The position numbers and the translations under genes are program-made. A stretch of DNA of 64,000 bases from Aralia elata (taxonomy: Eukaryota; Streptophyta; Magnoliopsida; Apiales; Araliaceae): the NCBI GenBank assembly GCA_034770075.1, contig CM068382.1, forward strand, positions 9,008,685 through 9,072,684, read 5' to 3'. The notes beneath the pieces were generated by a model. It saw nothing but the letters and a program-made list of their open reading frames with translations, made no database searches and was not told the DNA's origin. This document shows, in pieces, positions 46,905 to 60,900 of the stretch (the stretch's first letter is position 1; each line of letters starts with the position of its first letter).

Positions 46905-48915
46905 CTTGATAACTGAAAAGAAATGTCAGTTAATAAATTAAGTTTGTTGATAATATAAGAGTAATATTTATGTTGTCAAAACAAAATATACATTTAGCGA
47001 TATTTCTATATTTATTTAAACAATAATTTTATCTTTTAGCGACACTATTTGATTTTAAAACATAAGTATTACTCTGTCATTATCAATAATTTAAATTAAT
47101 TACAAATATAGAGTCTTCCCCGTACAACATTGCTGTTACAAAAATAAAAATGTTTAGTAAACATCTTACATTGTACTCCATATTAGTTTATGCATAACTA
47201 TCTAATATATAAAGTCGGATGAGGCAGACCTGGTATAAATAAATTTCTGAAGCCTTTTTTACTTTCAAAAATACACTTCAACTTTTATGATAATTCCTAT
47301 TTTGTTTTTATATTGATTTTTTTATATCTTTATATTTAGTCTTTCAAATTTATAATTTTTTTGTTTAACTCACATAATTTATACATGCAACATGTGTGTC
47401 ATCAGGTACTAATTTTTGTAATGAATGACATACCGCGTATGTATAATGGTATCTCTGTACTATAATGAATGCACATTTTATTTATTTATTTATTTATTTA
47501 TTTTATTTTGGGCCGATATTGAGGAGGGTGGTGTTCTAAATTTCTTTCACGAACACTGGTACCTTTCTAGGAATTTTATGGGCTACAGCCACGGGCGGGG
47601 CTATATATTATCCCCTGATTTGCTGTAGGGTTTTGGGCTATTCTATTTTACGATTTTGTTTTCCTTTCTTGATATGTTATGTTTTCTAAACTTTGCATTT
47701 GGAATTGAGTGCTAAATTTTAACTACATTACAATTCTATGAAATTGCAAATGTGCTATCAATTTCAATTCAAATCTTAGAATTGAGTTGTCAAACAAACA
47801 TTTTATCCCCCTATTGCACTTCTTCTTCTAATGAAATTTCTTCTCATAAAAATAAATAAATAAAAAACATCATCTTTTGTCTTATGTTTTCCTCTTATCC
47901 CTCAACACTCTTTTTTAAGAAAAACTACTATAGCATGAAGCGGATTTTTACTTATATTATTTGTTTTATTTATACTAGTTTATCTGGCACACACTGCGTA
48001 CATGGTAAAATGAGAATAAATGATCCTAAAATATAAGAAATTAGATAATAGGAGAGAGAAATGTGAAAAAATGAATAAAGAGACCATGTAAAAGAAGTTT
48101 AAAGAGTAAAACAAAAAAATAAAAAAACTTTATTTTTTTATTTATACCAAATTAATTACCAACTTTTTTTCCCGCTTTTTAATATAGATAGATTTAGAAA
48201 GAAATTATGTAGTGTAAAAAGACGTTGTGCCCGAATTGTTCAAAAATAGTTTAAAATATTTTTCGTAATTGTATTAATAGTACAACACTTGAAAACGTTG
48301 TCAGATTTTTAGGCGCGGTAACATAGAAAAGAATTTTGGTATTTAGAGAGAGAGAGAGAGAGAATGTGAGTTCCAGTCAAGGCATGTGATCCAGGCGTTA
48401 GAAGCTTCCGGCTTCAATTTTAGTTGGGCCGGCTTGCCGTGTGGACCAGTGTTTTTTTGACAAAAGAGTCACAAAATGCCATTCCTTGGGCCCCTAACTT
48501 TAGTCAAGGTTACTTTAGTCTAGGCTTGGATCTTTCGGTTTCTCAGTAAAGTTCAGAGTTTCTACTCATTAACACGTGAAGTCTAATCATTTTTACTGTC
48601 TCAACACAACTGATATGTCCTTTATTTATTTATTTTTTAACAAGGATATTAAATGTGAAAACTTTCTAAAGAAGAATTGTGCTTAGATCTCTTACTGTTG
48701 TAACTAAACTTTTGCTTCCTTTTGCGTTAGATTGTAGAAATCAATTGAAAAAATTTTGGACAGTAGAACTTTGCTAAAATTTAACTGTTTTACTGATACT
48801 TAGTCAAATATATTTGTATTCAAAATAAAAATACGTATTTTTTTGTCTCTCACCTTCTTTTGTTACCCATCTTTTTGTTAATGATAATGTGGAAAGAGTC
48901 GTATTAAATTTTAAG
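46905..48915. repeat. Duplicated non-coding block, copy 2
   Basis: Same order of landmarks as 42040-43980. It has gained a mini-Helitron (47201-47412) and a (TTTA)n run (about 47477-47506), and a (GA)n run at 48345-48362. The 3' end has atgataatgtggaaagagtc, matching the point just before the solo LTR in copy 1. Confidence 0.6.
47201..47412 (+). mobile_element. Mini-Helitron, 212 bp
   Basis: It starts TCTAATATATAAAG after an A and ends CTAA before a T, the Helitron TC...CTRR ends at an A/T site. Just upstream of the 3' end, acatg-caa-catgt forms the expected short hairpin. The corresponding site in copy 1 of the duplicated block (about 42230) lacks it. Confidence 0.6.
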
Positions 48916-51900
48916 CAGAGATTGAAATATAATTATTGTATAAAAATAACGAGGTAAATGTGAGTATTAAACTACAATTATTAGAAAATGAAGTTACTGC
49001 ATCATGCGCGTAGGACGAAGACTAAGAATAATACGTTGGGAATTAATATTATACATTGAAAATACGTGCCATATTATATAACGCGTTCCATTTCTAGATG
49101 TCTCACCTAATTCATTCTGTCGATTTGCAAGCTAAAGTTAAACTCATTGTACAGTTTTTTCCCCCTTCCTTTGTTGCTAATTTATTTATTTTTTGGCGGT
49201 GTTGTTATATGTGGAGGCCAATCCATAACTTAATAGCTGATTAAAGTCTATATTTTGTCGACAAGTTGTGAGTTTTTTTCAAACCTAGAATAGTTGCCAA
49301 TCGTGTCTGCTCGTGGAGGATCGGGGAGTTTGTGTCTTACATGTGTGCACATAAGCTACTAGTATACATGAATATTAGAATTCAATTTGATCTAGAAATT
49401 TAAATCATTAAGCATCTTATTCATATATACTACCCGTTGTGGAGGTAGAATTAAAGAGTTCGTGCTTTATATGCATGCACACAAGATACTAATATATATG
49501 CTTAAAATTTAATTTTATTTAAAAGTTAAAATTATTTATTAGATACTGAGCATATTCATATATATTAGTCTTTTTGTTTTTTAATTTTCCTCGATGTGAG
49601 ATTACAATTCACCTCTAAAATTAGTAATTATACTTAAACATATGGGTTGATATAGGCAGAACAAAATAATGTTAACGGAATAATAAGTTCAGTTAGAGTA
49701 TTAAGTATTGCTAAGATAATTATAAAAAAAATATCATTATATATATATATATATATATTATAATATTATTTTTATTTTAACAATATCAATCGTTTAACTT
49801 GTATAGTCAAACTCGAATGAGATGGATTTAGGATCACCACAAATAAAAGGTATGGATAGACCAAATTTGTAAATATATTTCAGGTAAATTACTTTCTCCA
49901 TCTCAAAAGGAGTTTTTTTTTTTTGTATAGCAGTAATGTTACGTTTGAATTGCATGAATCAAGGTAAAAATGAAATGATTTATTCTCATAGAATGAAAAA
50001 AAAAAATTATTTTTGATTGTTCCATTAGAATGAAATAAACTATTCTCATTCCTACTAAATTTGTAAATTTTATTTTTTGGGTGAGGGTATGAAATGACTT
50101 ATTCTAACCATGAATGGAATGAATCATTCCACTCGCCATTCCATTCTTTTTTATATTCTATTTCTTCATCAATTCTATTCCTTCAATACAAACCTAACAT
50201 AAGTGTTGGTCAATAAATTAAAGCAATGTACTTCATTGAAATAAAATACATTACTCTAACCATTATACAAAAAAAAATTCATTTTATCTTTATGAAAATA
50301 ATTGATGCAATTTTAAATTTAATATTGTTGTAATTCATGTAAATTTGTAAAAAACAATTTTTGTAATTAATAATATTTTTATATAATTTATAATAATTAC
50401 AATTGTATTAATTAAAATCAAATGAAATTATATCAATTTTAATTTTTTTAATATTAATTCTGTCAAATCAAAATAAAACTCTCTCCCTATCTCCCTCTCT
50501 TTTTGGAAAGAGGGGGTAGATAACTTCTTTAAAATGTAAAAGATTCAACGATTGAAATGATATATTTACCGTGACAACTGACAACCAAACCAATGGATAT
50601 TAATATTTGTGTTTTTCTTTAATTTTGTTTTATCAGTACCACGGGTAAACGTATCATATTCTATAAACATCTTAATATATAAAGCGCGAACAAAGGTTGA
50701 AGTAAACTCTTTTTTTTTTATCGAAGCTTTTTGTTATTTTTGAAATTGCCTTTAGACATTTGAGATAATTTTTATTTTATCTTTTTTATATAAACATATT
50801 TTTTTATTTTTTTATTTAATTCTTTAAATTTTATAAAAATTTTATTTTATCCCGCATAATTTACACAATTACGCATGCGACGCGTGTTACCTGATACTTA
50901 GCTACAATAAATAGGGGAAGAAAAAAAGAAAAAAAATAATGTAGAGACACTGATCACCATCTTTTTATGAGGGTGTGGACATACGTAGGTGCAAGTCTAT
51001 AACTAACCTAGTTGTTTTATTTCTTTGAAGATGAACACTTTCAACCATGCTTGTTTGGCTTTTGTGAGAAAAGAATGTTGATCCAAAAGCAAGTGTGTAA
51101 TTATTTAAAGCAACCGAGTGTGCCTCATGGAGAAAAGGAAAAGGCAGCTAAAGAGAAATTATGGAAATGATTTGAGAAACATCAAGTCACCATTATAATA
51201 AAATACTCATAACATCACCATTAGTAGTAGATCCTGATTTTGATTTGTGGGCTCACTTACCCGACAACCAAGGCCTCCTAGACCTTCTGGTTGTTGGATC
51301 CAGTTTCGGTGATGTTGATCTTTTGAGAATTTGACAAGTTTAACATAGAAAAAAAAATTGCATTTTCTATAAAGAATATTGTGCTATTTAATTTTATAAA
51401 CATTTATAAAAAATATATATATTTAATATTATTAAAATTGTAATACAACTCTGTATTATACATATGCAATTTATTTTTATATTAAACTTGTCCAAATTTC
51501 CAATATATCAATTTCACCGAATCCAAATTCCAGATTGCTCCGATTCTCTCTTTTTCTCACATGCACACATAAAATATAGCCCACATACATATACATACTA
51601 TTATATCATCAAAAGATTACATGTTACATCCACAATCATTTCAAGAAAATGAAACCCATCTTCACATCAGAGCAAAAAAAACATTATAAAAATAATATAA
51701 AAAGGGTAGGAAATTTGATATGTGAACAAAAATAAGAAATTTCCAACCAACCACCACTAGGCTCTAAACAAAAAAGAAGCCATGAACAGAACAAGCTTCC
51801 TCTTTTCTCTGAAATCTTTCCCTTTTTCTAACTCAAACCTATGTACAAAGTACTACTAGATGATCAGTTGCATTATCCATCTTGAAATCTCGCATTACTA

Positions 51901-52061
51901 ATTATTTTTATTCCTAAGACCTCTTGGTAAGCAAGGGGCTAGTACACGGACCGAGCCAAAGGCAGTTGGTACTCACACTACTAATTAACCTAAAGGGTAA
52001 ATATTTGTACTATTTTAAAAGCTAAAGAACTACCTGAAATCATCCCCTGCAAAAGTGTCAT
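48916..52061. other. Gene-free interval downstream of DUF1635
   Basis: AT-rich. It holds a (TA)n run at about 49737-49760, a nested MITE-like region at about 49889-50485 (ends tactttctccatctcaaaag and aaataaaactctctcc, with an inner element bounded by gttacgtttgaatt and aatacaaacctaac), and a Helitron-like sequence at 50670-50902. No gene is supported. Confidence 0.45.
50670..50902 (+). mobile_element. Helitron-like sequence
   Basis: It starts TCTTAATATATAAAGCGCG and near the end has acgcatgcgacgcgtg, able to form a hairpin, followed by cctgatactta. The layout parallels 47201-47412, but the 3' end does not clearly fit CTRR. Confidence 0.4.
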
Positions 52062-53015
52062 CTAATTTAGTACAACCCTCTGATACTTGGTTTCTGTGGA
52101 AGAATCAGAGCCTTCACAGAATCCCCTTTTCCTATTGACACTAGCACAGTTGTTAATGTTGCTGAAATTAGGACTCATACTCATGAAAGAATCTTGGTGG
52201 AGGAGTTGGGTTGGCGGTGATGGGACGGCCAACGGCGGTGGTGGGATCTGGTAAGTGTCAAGTGGTGGTGGAGGGTGGCGCCACTGAGGAAGAGGTCCAG
52301 CCAGAAGGAGGGTCTGTAATAATGGCCCAGCTTTCATGACTGCCTGCAGAAATTTCCCATTTTCCGGCAATGGCTTGTCTGATAGTAGCGGGAAAAAGTC
52401 TTGGTCTTTTACTTGAATTGGGTCTAAAATTGGGGATGAAACAATGCTTTCTTCACAATCAGATGAAGAGAAGCCATTGTTGGAATCTAGCTCTGGCCCT
52501 CTTCTTGGTTCATCTTCAATGCTTGAAATTCCAGAGTGTGGAGCTGCTGTTTGGTACTGTTGATGGAGCAAGAGTTTCTCAAAGAAGAGTTTTTGGCATT
52601 TTTCTTGTGCTTCATCTCTGTCTCTAATGGCTTTGCTTAGCATATCTCTGAGCTGAATTAATTGTTCATCTCTCATTTTTATCTCCTCTTGAGCTCTCAC
52701 TCTTGTTGTTTCTAGCTCAAGGGTAGTTACCAAAAGGGTTTCTGTCAGCTCCTCGATATTCTGCATATTTAACCAAAAATTGACCAAACCCATTATCATT
52801 TTGCTCTCAAATTTCAAAGAAATGGAATACCATTTTACATAAATAATCCAAAAAAAAAAACAAAATTTTTTTTTTGAAAAAAACCCGTCTAAAACAGAGG
52901 ATTTGGAACAATTTCCATGTCATTAAGAAGAGAGAGAAGAAGATGAAGAGAAAATTCTAACCTTTCCTTGGAAGAAGTAAGGCCAACTAAGGAATGGGTC
53001 GCGTTGATTGTCCAT
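52062..53015 (-). CDS. DUF1635 protein (coiled coil and proline-rich)
   Basis: Exons are 52962-53015 and 52062-52760, 250 aa. Exon 1 codes MDNQRDPFLSWPYFFQGK and joins NIEELTETLLVTTLELE. A coiled coil of about 70 residues follows, with EEIKMRDEQLIQLRDMLSKA and RDRDEAQEKCQKLFFEKLLL, the hallmark of DUF1635. An acidic Ser-rich linker, a hydrophobic AVMKAGPLLQTLLLAGPLP motif and a proline-rich stretch (about 175-215) follow. The C-terminus contains NRKRGFCEGSDSS. The family is plant-specific and its biochemical role is not known to me. The gene's place between SOSEKI and the ASAP1/NSE6 homologue matches my recollection of At2g28140. The ATG at 53015 gives a better family N-terminus than the in-frame ATG inside the intron. 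Confidence 0.85.
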
Positions 53016-56000
53016 GTTTCTGCAATGGACGCTGAGAGAGAGAGAGAGAGTAGGGGGAGTATTGAGTAGTAGTGGTGGTGGCCTTATAAGGAGTACTTTA
53101 TGGTACTACTGTTTACTGCAGTACTTGTTGTCTACAGAATTTTTTTTTCTTTTTTCTTTTCCCTCTTCCTTACAGTGGGAGTCGTTGGTTGGAAAAAAGC
53201 AGATAAAGCCAAACCCTAATATCCTAGTATTCTTTTACCTTTAGGGTATAAGTATATAACTGTGTATGATAATATTATGATCCGATTGTTTATGTACAAA
53301 ATTTTGTACCAAAGTTATCTTGGTGTTTTTGCATTTTGAGAATTTCATTTTCTTTTCAGCCAAACGCATCCTCCGCCGTGAACTCTAACTTCAATTTTAC
53401 TTATATTTCTTAACTCAATTCTTATTCTAATTATGTTTTATACGTGCCAAATTTACTATAGTATAAAGCTTTTGAAGATTTAAACGTTACGTTCTAAAGA
53501 TTCTCAAGTGTGTTTAATATTTTAGAACTTTCAAACCACCAAATACATCAAATACAGGTAGACGAACTAGCAACTAAGGATGGATACCAAATCCTTAAAT
53601 GAATGTGCAATTTATTTTCCTATGAAAGTTGTTATATATTCTCTCTAATATGTTTGAGGAGGAATGTATGAACACATTTTCTTTTTTATGGGTCTACTAA
53701 ATAGGAAGTTTACGGACACATCTTATAATAAACGTTATAATAATCGTATTAAAATAACGTTAAATTGGGATTAGGTTAGATTCCTTAACTTTTTCCTTGG
53801 AAATTTGAGAGAATTCTTGTTTTCTTTACAATTAAAAATTATTGCAACGCAGCCGTCGTGTTCTGTTTAGAGTTTCTCTTACGTGGAATTCCTTCTCTCC
53901 GTTTGTTTAAGTTGTTTGTAAGAATAACTTCAGGGGTGGTGGTTCAGAGATTTCATGAAAATTTACTTTGTTAAGCCTTGTGCCCTATTTTAGAGAAGTA
54001 GAAGTTTAATTTTTGTTCTAAGTTGCACGTTACTCGCAATTCAACTTTGATATGAAATTTATTGACACGTATATCTTTTTCTTATATATTAAAACATATT
54101 ATTACTATTATTTTTGGTTGAATGAGTCAATTTGAAAAGCAAAGAGTACCGTGTAGAATTTGTTATTTTTGATATAACTTATTTAAAATGTAAAACATAT
54201 GATGAATAATTAGACATGAAAAATATTAGACAACGTTAACTAGATAAAAATTATTTGACAATACCTAGATAAAACAATTAATAAATTGCACGGTACAAGT
54301 ACTTATCAATTTTTTGTCCAGATAAATTTTTATCCAGTTACCATCACTCATTAGATATATACTTCACAGGGACAATGAACCTTTGTAATTTATTAAGAAA
54401 TTGCTTAGCATGCATGATTTGTAATAGTGTTCACTCAACACTTATATATTGCACACACATTGAGGGGTAATGATTGGAGGTCCACCGTGCTTATAAATGA
54501 ATTTATATTTGATATTTTTAACACAAAATTTATCATTTTAATGTAGATAATATATACACTACACAATTGTACTTGCATTTTCACTATCATGATAAACTTG
54601 CTGAAATATCATTTCCGACCGTTCTCTAACTAATATTAAGACATCTCCTGACGCTCTTTTTGACTCGAGGAAATCCTGCATGTTCACATCCATGCACGTC
54701 ATAGACTATACCCTAAATTTCAAACTTTTCAACTCCATAACACATGCCTTCTCTCTCTCTCCCCGAAACATGATTGAACAGAGTCAACAATGTTCTACTG
54801 AGAATGGTCAGGGAAAGGAGCTTGTACACCAAACTTTCCCTCCAATATTCGGGAAAAAAGAAGAGTAATGGACCCTATCTGAACTACGAATTTTGTTTTG
54901 ATGTGAAAGAATTTGGCTTGCTTTTGACTATTTTTGAAGGGTTATATATATATATATATATATTCTTATGGAAAATTATTCCACTCTTTGTATAATATTT
55001 CTATATATATTTCGATGTCCATGCATTCTGTAGTGTTAATTAGTTATGGATGTACGTTCAAGATATGTATCATTTCCCTTTTCAACAAAATGATTAAATC
55101 TTCAAACTCTCTAAAGGTCAAGAAATCAAATCAGTGTAATTTCTAGATGATTGGAAAAGTATATTATATAATTAATTTATTATTGGATTATCAGTCCCTG
55201 TTTAGGAGAAAATATGAGTTCATTATTTGTTATGTATTTGAGAAATTAATTAATTTGCATGTCAAAATCCACATATTTAATTTAATTTATCCAATGAATT
55301 GTTGCAACCAGCTGTCTCTGTCTCCTATATATATATGCCGGAGCCTTGATTTATTATTCTTATGTCCTTTCACCTTAAAATCTCTTTTAGTGGCGTATTA
55401 ATTTAACACTCCTCAAATCTCATCCAGCATTTTTAATAGAAATTTAGGCTTATTTTTCTACAAAGTATAATGTCAGCTGAACACTTGTAAGAAAATAAAT
55501 TTCTTTAATTTTTCTTTTATTTTATTTTCCTTTATTTTTCTTCCTTACAAAATTCTCGACATCCAAACGGAGCCTTTGTGGATGTATTTTCTCTGTTACG
55601 TGTGAGACAAAGATCCGTATAATCAAAGTTCACTGCATAGGGGGACTAGTCCCTTCCTACTTGGCCAACTGCTTATCTTCGTTCGTTCTAAATTCTCAAC
55701 ACTTAAAAACCACATTATATATGCGTGTGAATAATGGTTTTATAATAATAAAAATAAATAATAAATAATAATAATAATATCTGGAAGAGTTTAATATTGT
55801 AAATAAAATGTAACAAATGATAAATAGTACCGGGAATCATCCCGACACGCAATAAAGACTAGACAAGAAAAATCAATAGACCACCGCTTTAGCCAGCATT
55901 AGCATCCATTATATTATACCTAGTGAATACTTTGTACAATTTTTATTTATTTATTTATTTATTTTTACTTTTTTGCCGTATAAGCATCAACTTTACTATT

Positions 56001-56580
56001 AACTAAGAGGTTATGTTGGATTTAATCATTAATTTTATGGTTTTACACTTTTACCATAGCCCCACGGTATAGATACCATTTTATTTTTAGGTAGTAGAGC
56101 ACAAAAAATGGCAATTATAACCTTACCACAACCGTTAAAAATACACAACTTAGAACTTCCACTAAAAAACTTTTAAGTATATCTCGTTAGTAGTCACAGA
56201 TAGCCTAAAGAAAGAGGATAACTAACATTAAATTCTATACACAAGTAGCTTTTACTTCTCGGCATATATGCCCCCACCCATGAACAAAAAATCATATGCT
56301 TAAACAAAAAGGTCTGAGCAGCAAAACCCACCAAAAGTACCAACTTCTTCAGGCTTCAGTTGGTTCCCTCACTTCGCAGCTCAACCCGAAATGGGGATTA
56401 TAAGGTTGAGCTGGAGTTTATGTCAATCCGATACGACTACCTCATGAAACCTCCCCGAAACACCTAGGCATTATAGGTCGATACGGATTAAGAGAGAAGA
56501 TATCATCAAGTGAATTTGTCAAGCATAACTGCACTAGCTAATGGTGTTCACAGGTTAACGAGATACATACCTTACCAAAA
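53016..56580. other. Interval between DUF1635 and the NSE6-like gene
   Basis: No gene is supported. It has a (GA)n leader tract just upstream of DUF1635 (about 53030-53052), a (TA)n run near 54943-54962, and several short AT-rich frames without family likeness (54680-55401). About 56370-56500 is less AT-rich and may be the 3' end region of the following gene. Confidence 0.45.
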
Positions 56581-57885
56581 TCATTTCAAAGAACCTTGTA
56601 TAAGATATGAAGCTTTACTACGGACCTGCTTGGTAAAACATTTAAACGACTGGTCAAAGTTTAAATCAACATATGTATGCATAACAAGATTACAGAAGAG
56701 ATGCCGGATACGGCGATTGCAAAAAGAGAATAAAGAGGGAGAGTTAAGCTGCAAACCTTTGATGCATGAGGCCTCAGATCAGTACTGCTGATTTGGCAAG
56801 AACAGCTCCGAAGAAAAACACCCCACATTTCAAATATCACTGATTTGTCTTCTATCATAGGATTGTATAATAGCCAGTTTTCAGTCAGAACTAAATAAAT
56901 GTACACCTTGAAAAGATCACAGCTATTATCCTTCACATTGATTGATATAAGCATTCTTAACATGTCATCAGCATCAGTGAACTGTGCAGAAAAAATAAAA
57001 ATATATTCAGACTTTGATGCTTATGAACGACTATGAGATAGAATAAATAGGAAATACATTTAGTGCATCTAACAACCTCATGTACTCAATTTAACTATAA
57101 ACTAAACTAAATCAGACAGATACTTTCTTTTAAATACTTCCTTTAAACGTTAATAAGGTTACCTGTCCTGTGAACAAAGTGGCAAATGCATTGTCAAGCA
57201 TGATCATATCTTTGACATATGCATATGCAGAGGAAGAGGGAGGGGGAGAGAGAGGGAGTGAGGTTTTAGGTGCAGAACACAGGCCTAGCATACTATCACG
57301 ACATGAGTTTGAGGGAGATGATGTGTATAACTTTATTTTGGCTAGTCTAAATTAACTAATATTTGAACAAGTGTGGAACCAAGTCAGGCTTATGGATCTA
57401 GTTGTAATTGCTAGTATTTTTTTTGCAGCTGTAGTCTACTACTAGTGGACTGAAAGAAAAGATAGAATATCTTTCGCAGCTCTAGCAACTACAGTACTAC
57501 TTGCGGAGTGGAAGAAACAGTAAAGTATTCAAAGGAAATCGGAGATCTTCGGTATGATTTACTCGAAGTGATTTTTTTTTTATGCGAAAATGAAGCTTAT
57601 AAGAAGCCATTTAAGGAGGCAGGCAGAAAAATTGAAGCTTGCGGAATATGCCCTACAATTTATTTATTTATTTTGGAGTGATTGGCTCTGTGTTTAGCTA
57701 CGTTGTTGTTGTAATTTTGCAGTTTCTTGGCAGCATTTCTGACCTAAATTAAAAACACTGCAGTTCCTTGGCAGTGTTCTGATTTGGTGCTGTTACTTGC
57801 AAGGTTTCTCTATTTCTGTGCTGAAGAAAATTTTTCCTTTATCAAATAAAAGAAGAAAAAAGGACATGCATGTTAAGGACGTGTT

Positions 57886-57916
<31 letters not shown>

Positions 57917-60900
57917 TGTGTAGTAGTGTAGATTTATTAATTTATGAAAATAATTATCGCAATACGTAAATAGGAAGGAATATGCAAATGTATGCAAGTG
58001 TAGATATAAAGATATGTAACAGTTATTGTATTTGGTATATATGTATTATGATGATTACTCTTTCCTTTCCTTCACATTAACCAAACATCACCTAATCTTT
58101 AGAGGGAAGAGATATAATAAAACGGAAAGACAAGGAGTCCTCAAACTAGATTGAAAGAAATAAACCACTGCCTACCAGTCTTTATCCCATAGTAAATGAA
58201 GAGCAAGGTAGCTACCACTAAAAATAACAACAAAACAATGGAACACTAACAATAGTCTGTCCAGTAGTAAATGAGAAGGAAAGCATCTACCACTAATGGC
58301 ATGAGAATGAAACAACACTCTAAAACATAGTAAATGAAGAGGAAGGTAGCTATCGGTAAAAATTGTGGCGTTCCTCATTGTCCAATCCACAAAATGGCAA
58401 ACAAAGTAACAAACAGAACACCACCATCATCACTTTTACTCGAAGAAGCAATCCAAGAGTCTTATATCAGATTGCTAAGGGCAATTTACTCCATTTATAA
58501 GAAAACTTTGAAGTTTCATATAGAATAAGAAAAAGATCTAGCCCAAAGGATCAGAGCCTAATGGTATCCAAGGTGGGAAACAAGTGATAGATCTGACTTC
58601 TGAGAAGGAAGCTCCTGTAATTGCTTAAGATTAGGTGTTGTTTGGCTGTTCCTAATACTACAGGGAAGAGAAAATAAATGAATAAAAGAAAAGGCAAAAA
58701 AAATGAGGAAAATGACGTGTTCTGTGCTTACATGGTTTTATTTACACACATTTGAGTTAGTTTGTTAGCAGGGTATGGGTTACCTTGTTGTCGAAGCAAG
58801 TTAAGAGAATTTGAAATGCCACTGTACTTCTGAGCTGCTTACTGCGTGGATCAGCTGCCGAAATGCTCTCCACAACCCTCAATGAATTGATGTCACAGGG
58901 TACTCTGTATTCACAACAACATACAGAACAACCAATTGGAGAAAGGCTAAGGGCAAAATTACTTTTATGTAATTACCTGCAATTAAGAGACTTGGAACTT
59001 AGAACCCAAGCAATTACCTGCAAGCAAGAGACTTTGCTACTTTCTCACAGCTGGTTTTCCATTCGTTGTCTGTAAAGAAACTTAGAACTGATAATATACA
59101 GTTGTGCAAAACCACAGACAGGCCTAAAAGCTGACGGTCTAGAAAGAGACAGATAGTCAAGGCAAGCAACTCTTCTGTTTCGGAAGTCGAGAAAATTGAA
59201 AAGGTAGTTCTGCAGACAAAATGGGTAATACCACTAGTCAGAGAATTTTAAAGTGAATGCTTTGATTTAAGAGTATAGAACAGCAACTTTTGCTTTATAG
59301 AAAAATGAAGTTGAGTTGACTATCAACCAAATGAATCCCATGATGTGAACGCTTTAATTTTGAGCATAGGAAATAGCAACTTTTGCTAGGGAAGAGAAAC
59401 AGAAATGATGTAGAGTTGACGATTCACATTAAAGCCAAAACACTTTTAGTTTCATATGCCACATACCTTACTTGACAACAAGCAGCTATATATTTTATCC
59501 AAGCTCTGATATTTTGAGGTGGTCCCCCACAGTTAGAATCTAAGGACAAGTGAGAAAACCATCAATTATAGAGGTAATAAGAACTACGGAAATTGTATCT
59601 TTGTTTTAATTACAAAAGGATATCCATATGAAATAAACATTACAAGGCATAAGCAAAACCAAACTTCCGAAGAAGACACTAGAAAAGATGTTGTGATAGA
59701 AAAGGTGTCCTTGAGACTCGCATGAGATGAAACCGTTAATTTGGGAATTTTAATGAATCGGGATTCTTAACAAGAGCACAAAATTCTTAGTGACAATGCA
59801 ACCTACGCTAGCTAGAATCACAAATAACCTTCCCATTGTATAAAAACCCAAATCTAGGTTAGATTGTGAGGCTAAAATCTTTAACTTCATTCAAAATTTA
59901 GTCAAAAATAATATTAAAAAAATTGAAAACCAGGATTAAAGATAATATTTGTCTAAAAGTAGAATGTTACTGTTTCTTTAGGAAAGTGTCGGAATTCAGA
60001 TGAAACCATTTCGCTTCAGTGCCAGAATTCTGATCAAACCATTTCGCTTTGGTGCCAAAATTAGCTATATGCCCGATAAGCAATATAAGAAGATAAGAAA
60101 ATGGTATGTAATAACTAATTTTAAATTCCAAGGACACAATGCAGGCATTTGCGTTCAACAAACCACTTCTAAGAGCAAACTAGATGAAGTGCAAGCGAAT
60201 TTTTTTAATACAAATACAATACAACACTACACTAGTGGTAACCCTGTTGCACAAGTATGACTAATCTTTAATTTCTGACTATAATAAGATACTCTGTTCC
60301 TCGTAAATACAGAAGTACGAAGCATTTTCTGATAAGTATATATTGAAGTATGACATTATTCAAAGTAGTCCAGTCAACATTAAGTTCATCGGCATCTTTA
60401 TTGCATTTGTGATTCGACATATTGATTAATGCTCAAAGGGGTTTTGTCCTGAGGCTAGCAAGTTGGACACAAACCCCATGTACGTGTCCTAGTGAGCCGT
60501 TACTATAAGAACAAACCTAGCATAGGCATAAACTAAAACCTTACCTCCTTTCCTCATTTAGTCCTGAAAGTACAAACACAGCTATCATGAGTGAATGTAC
60601 CTTGGTTATTTATTTACTTTTCTGATAGCTAGCAATGCACATTGGAAAAGAGGAGTCCTATCAGGATTCAGGATTCAGGATGATAAGTACTCAATTTTAA
60701 AAACAAATTGTTATGGAGAAGTGGAATCTTTTACTCCAATGATTTAAAGCTCACCTTTGAATTTATAAAGTATTTTCTGTTCCGTTTTATTTTTCACAAG
60801 ACCAGACAAATTAGTAAAACATAACTCTCAACCATCTGGCTCATAAAAACTGTTATGCAATCATATCCTCAGTTACCTTTCTGGACAGAATAATAAAAAT

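Noticed and set aside
56510..56791. Plus-strand frame of 93 codons
   Set aside because: It overlaps the last two exons of the NSE6-like gene on the other strand, which fit homologues and splice signals.
58863..59075. Plus-strand frame of 70 codons
   Set aside because: It lies antisense to exons 9 and 10 of the NSE6-like gene, whose frames match known homologues.
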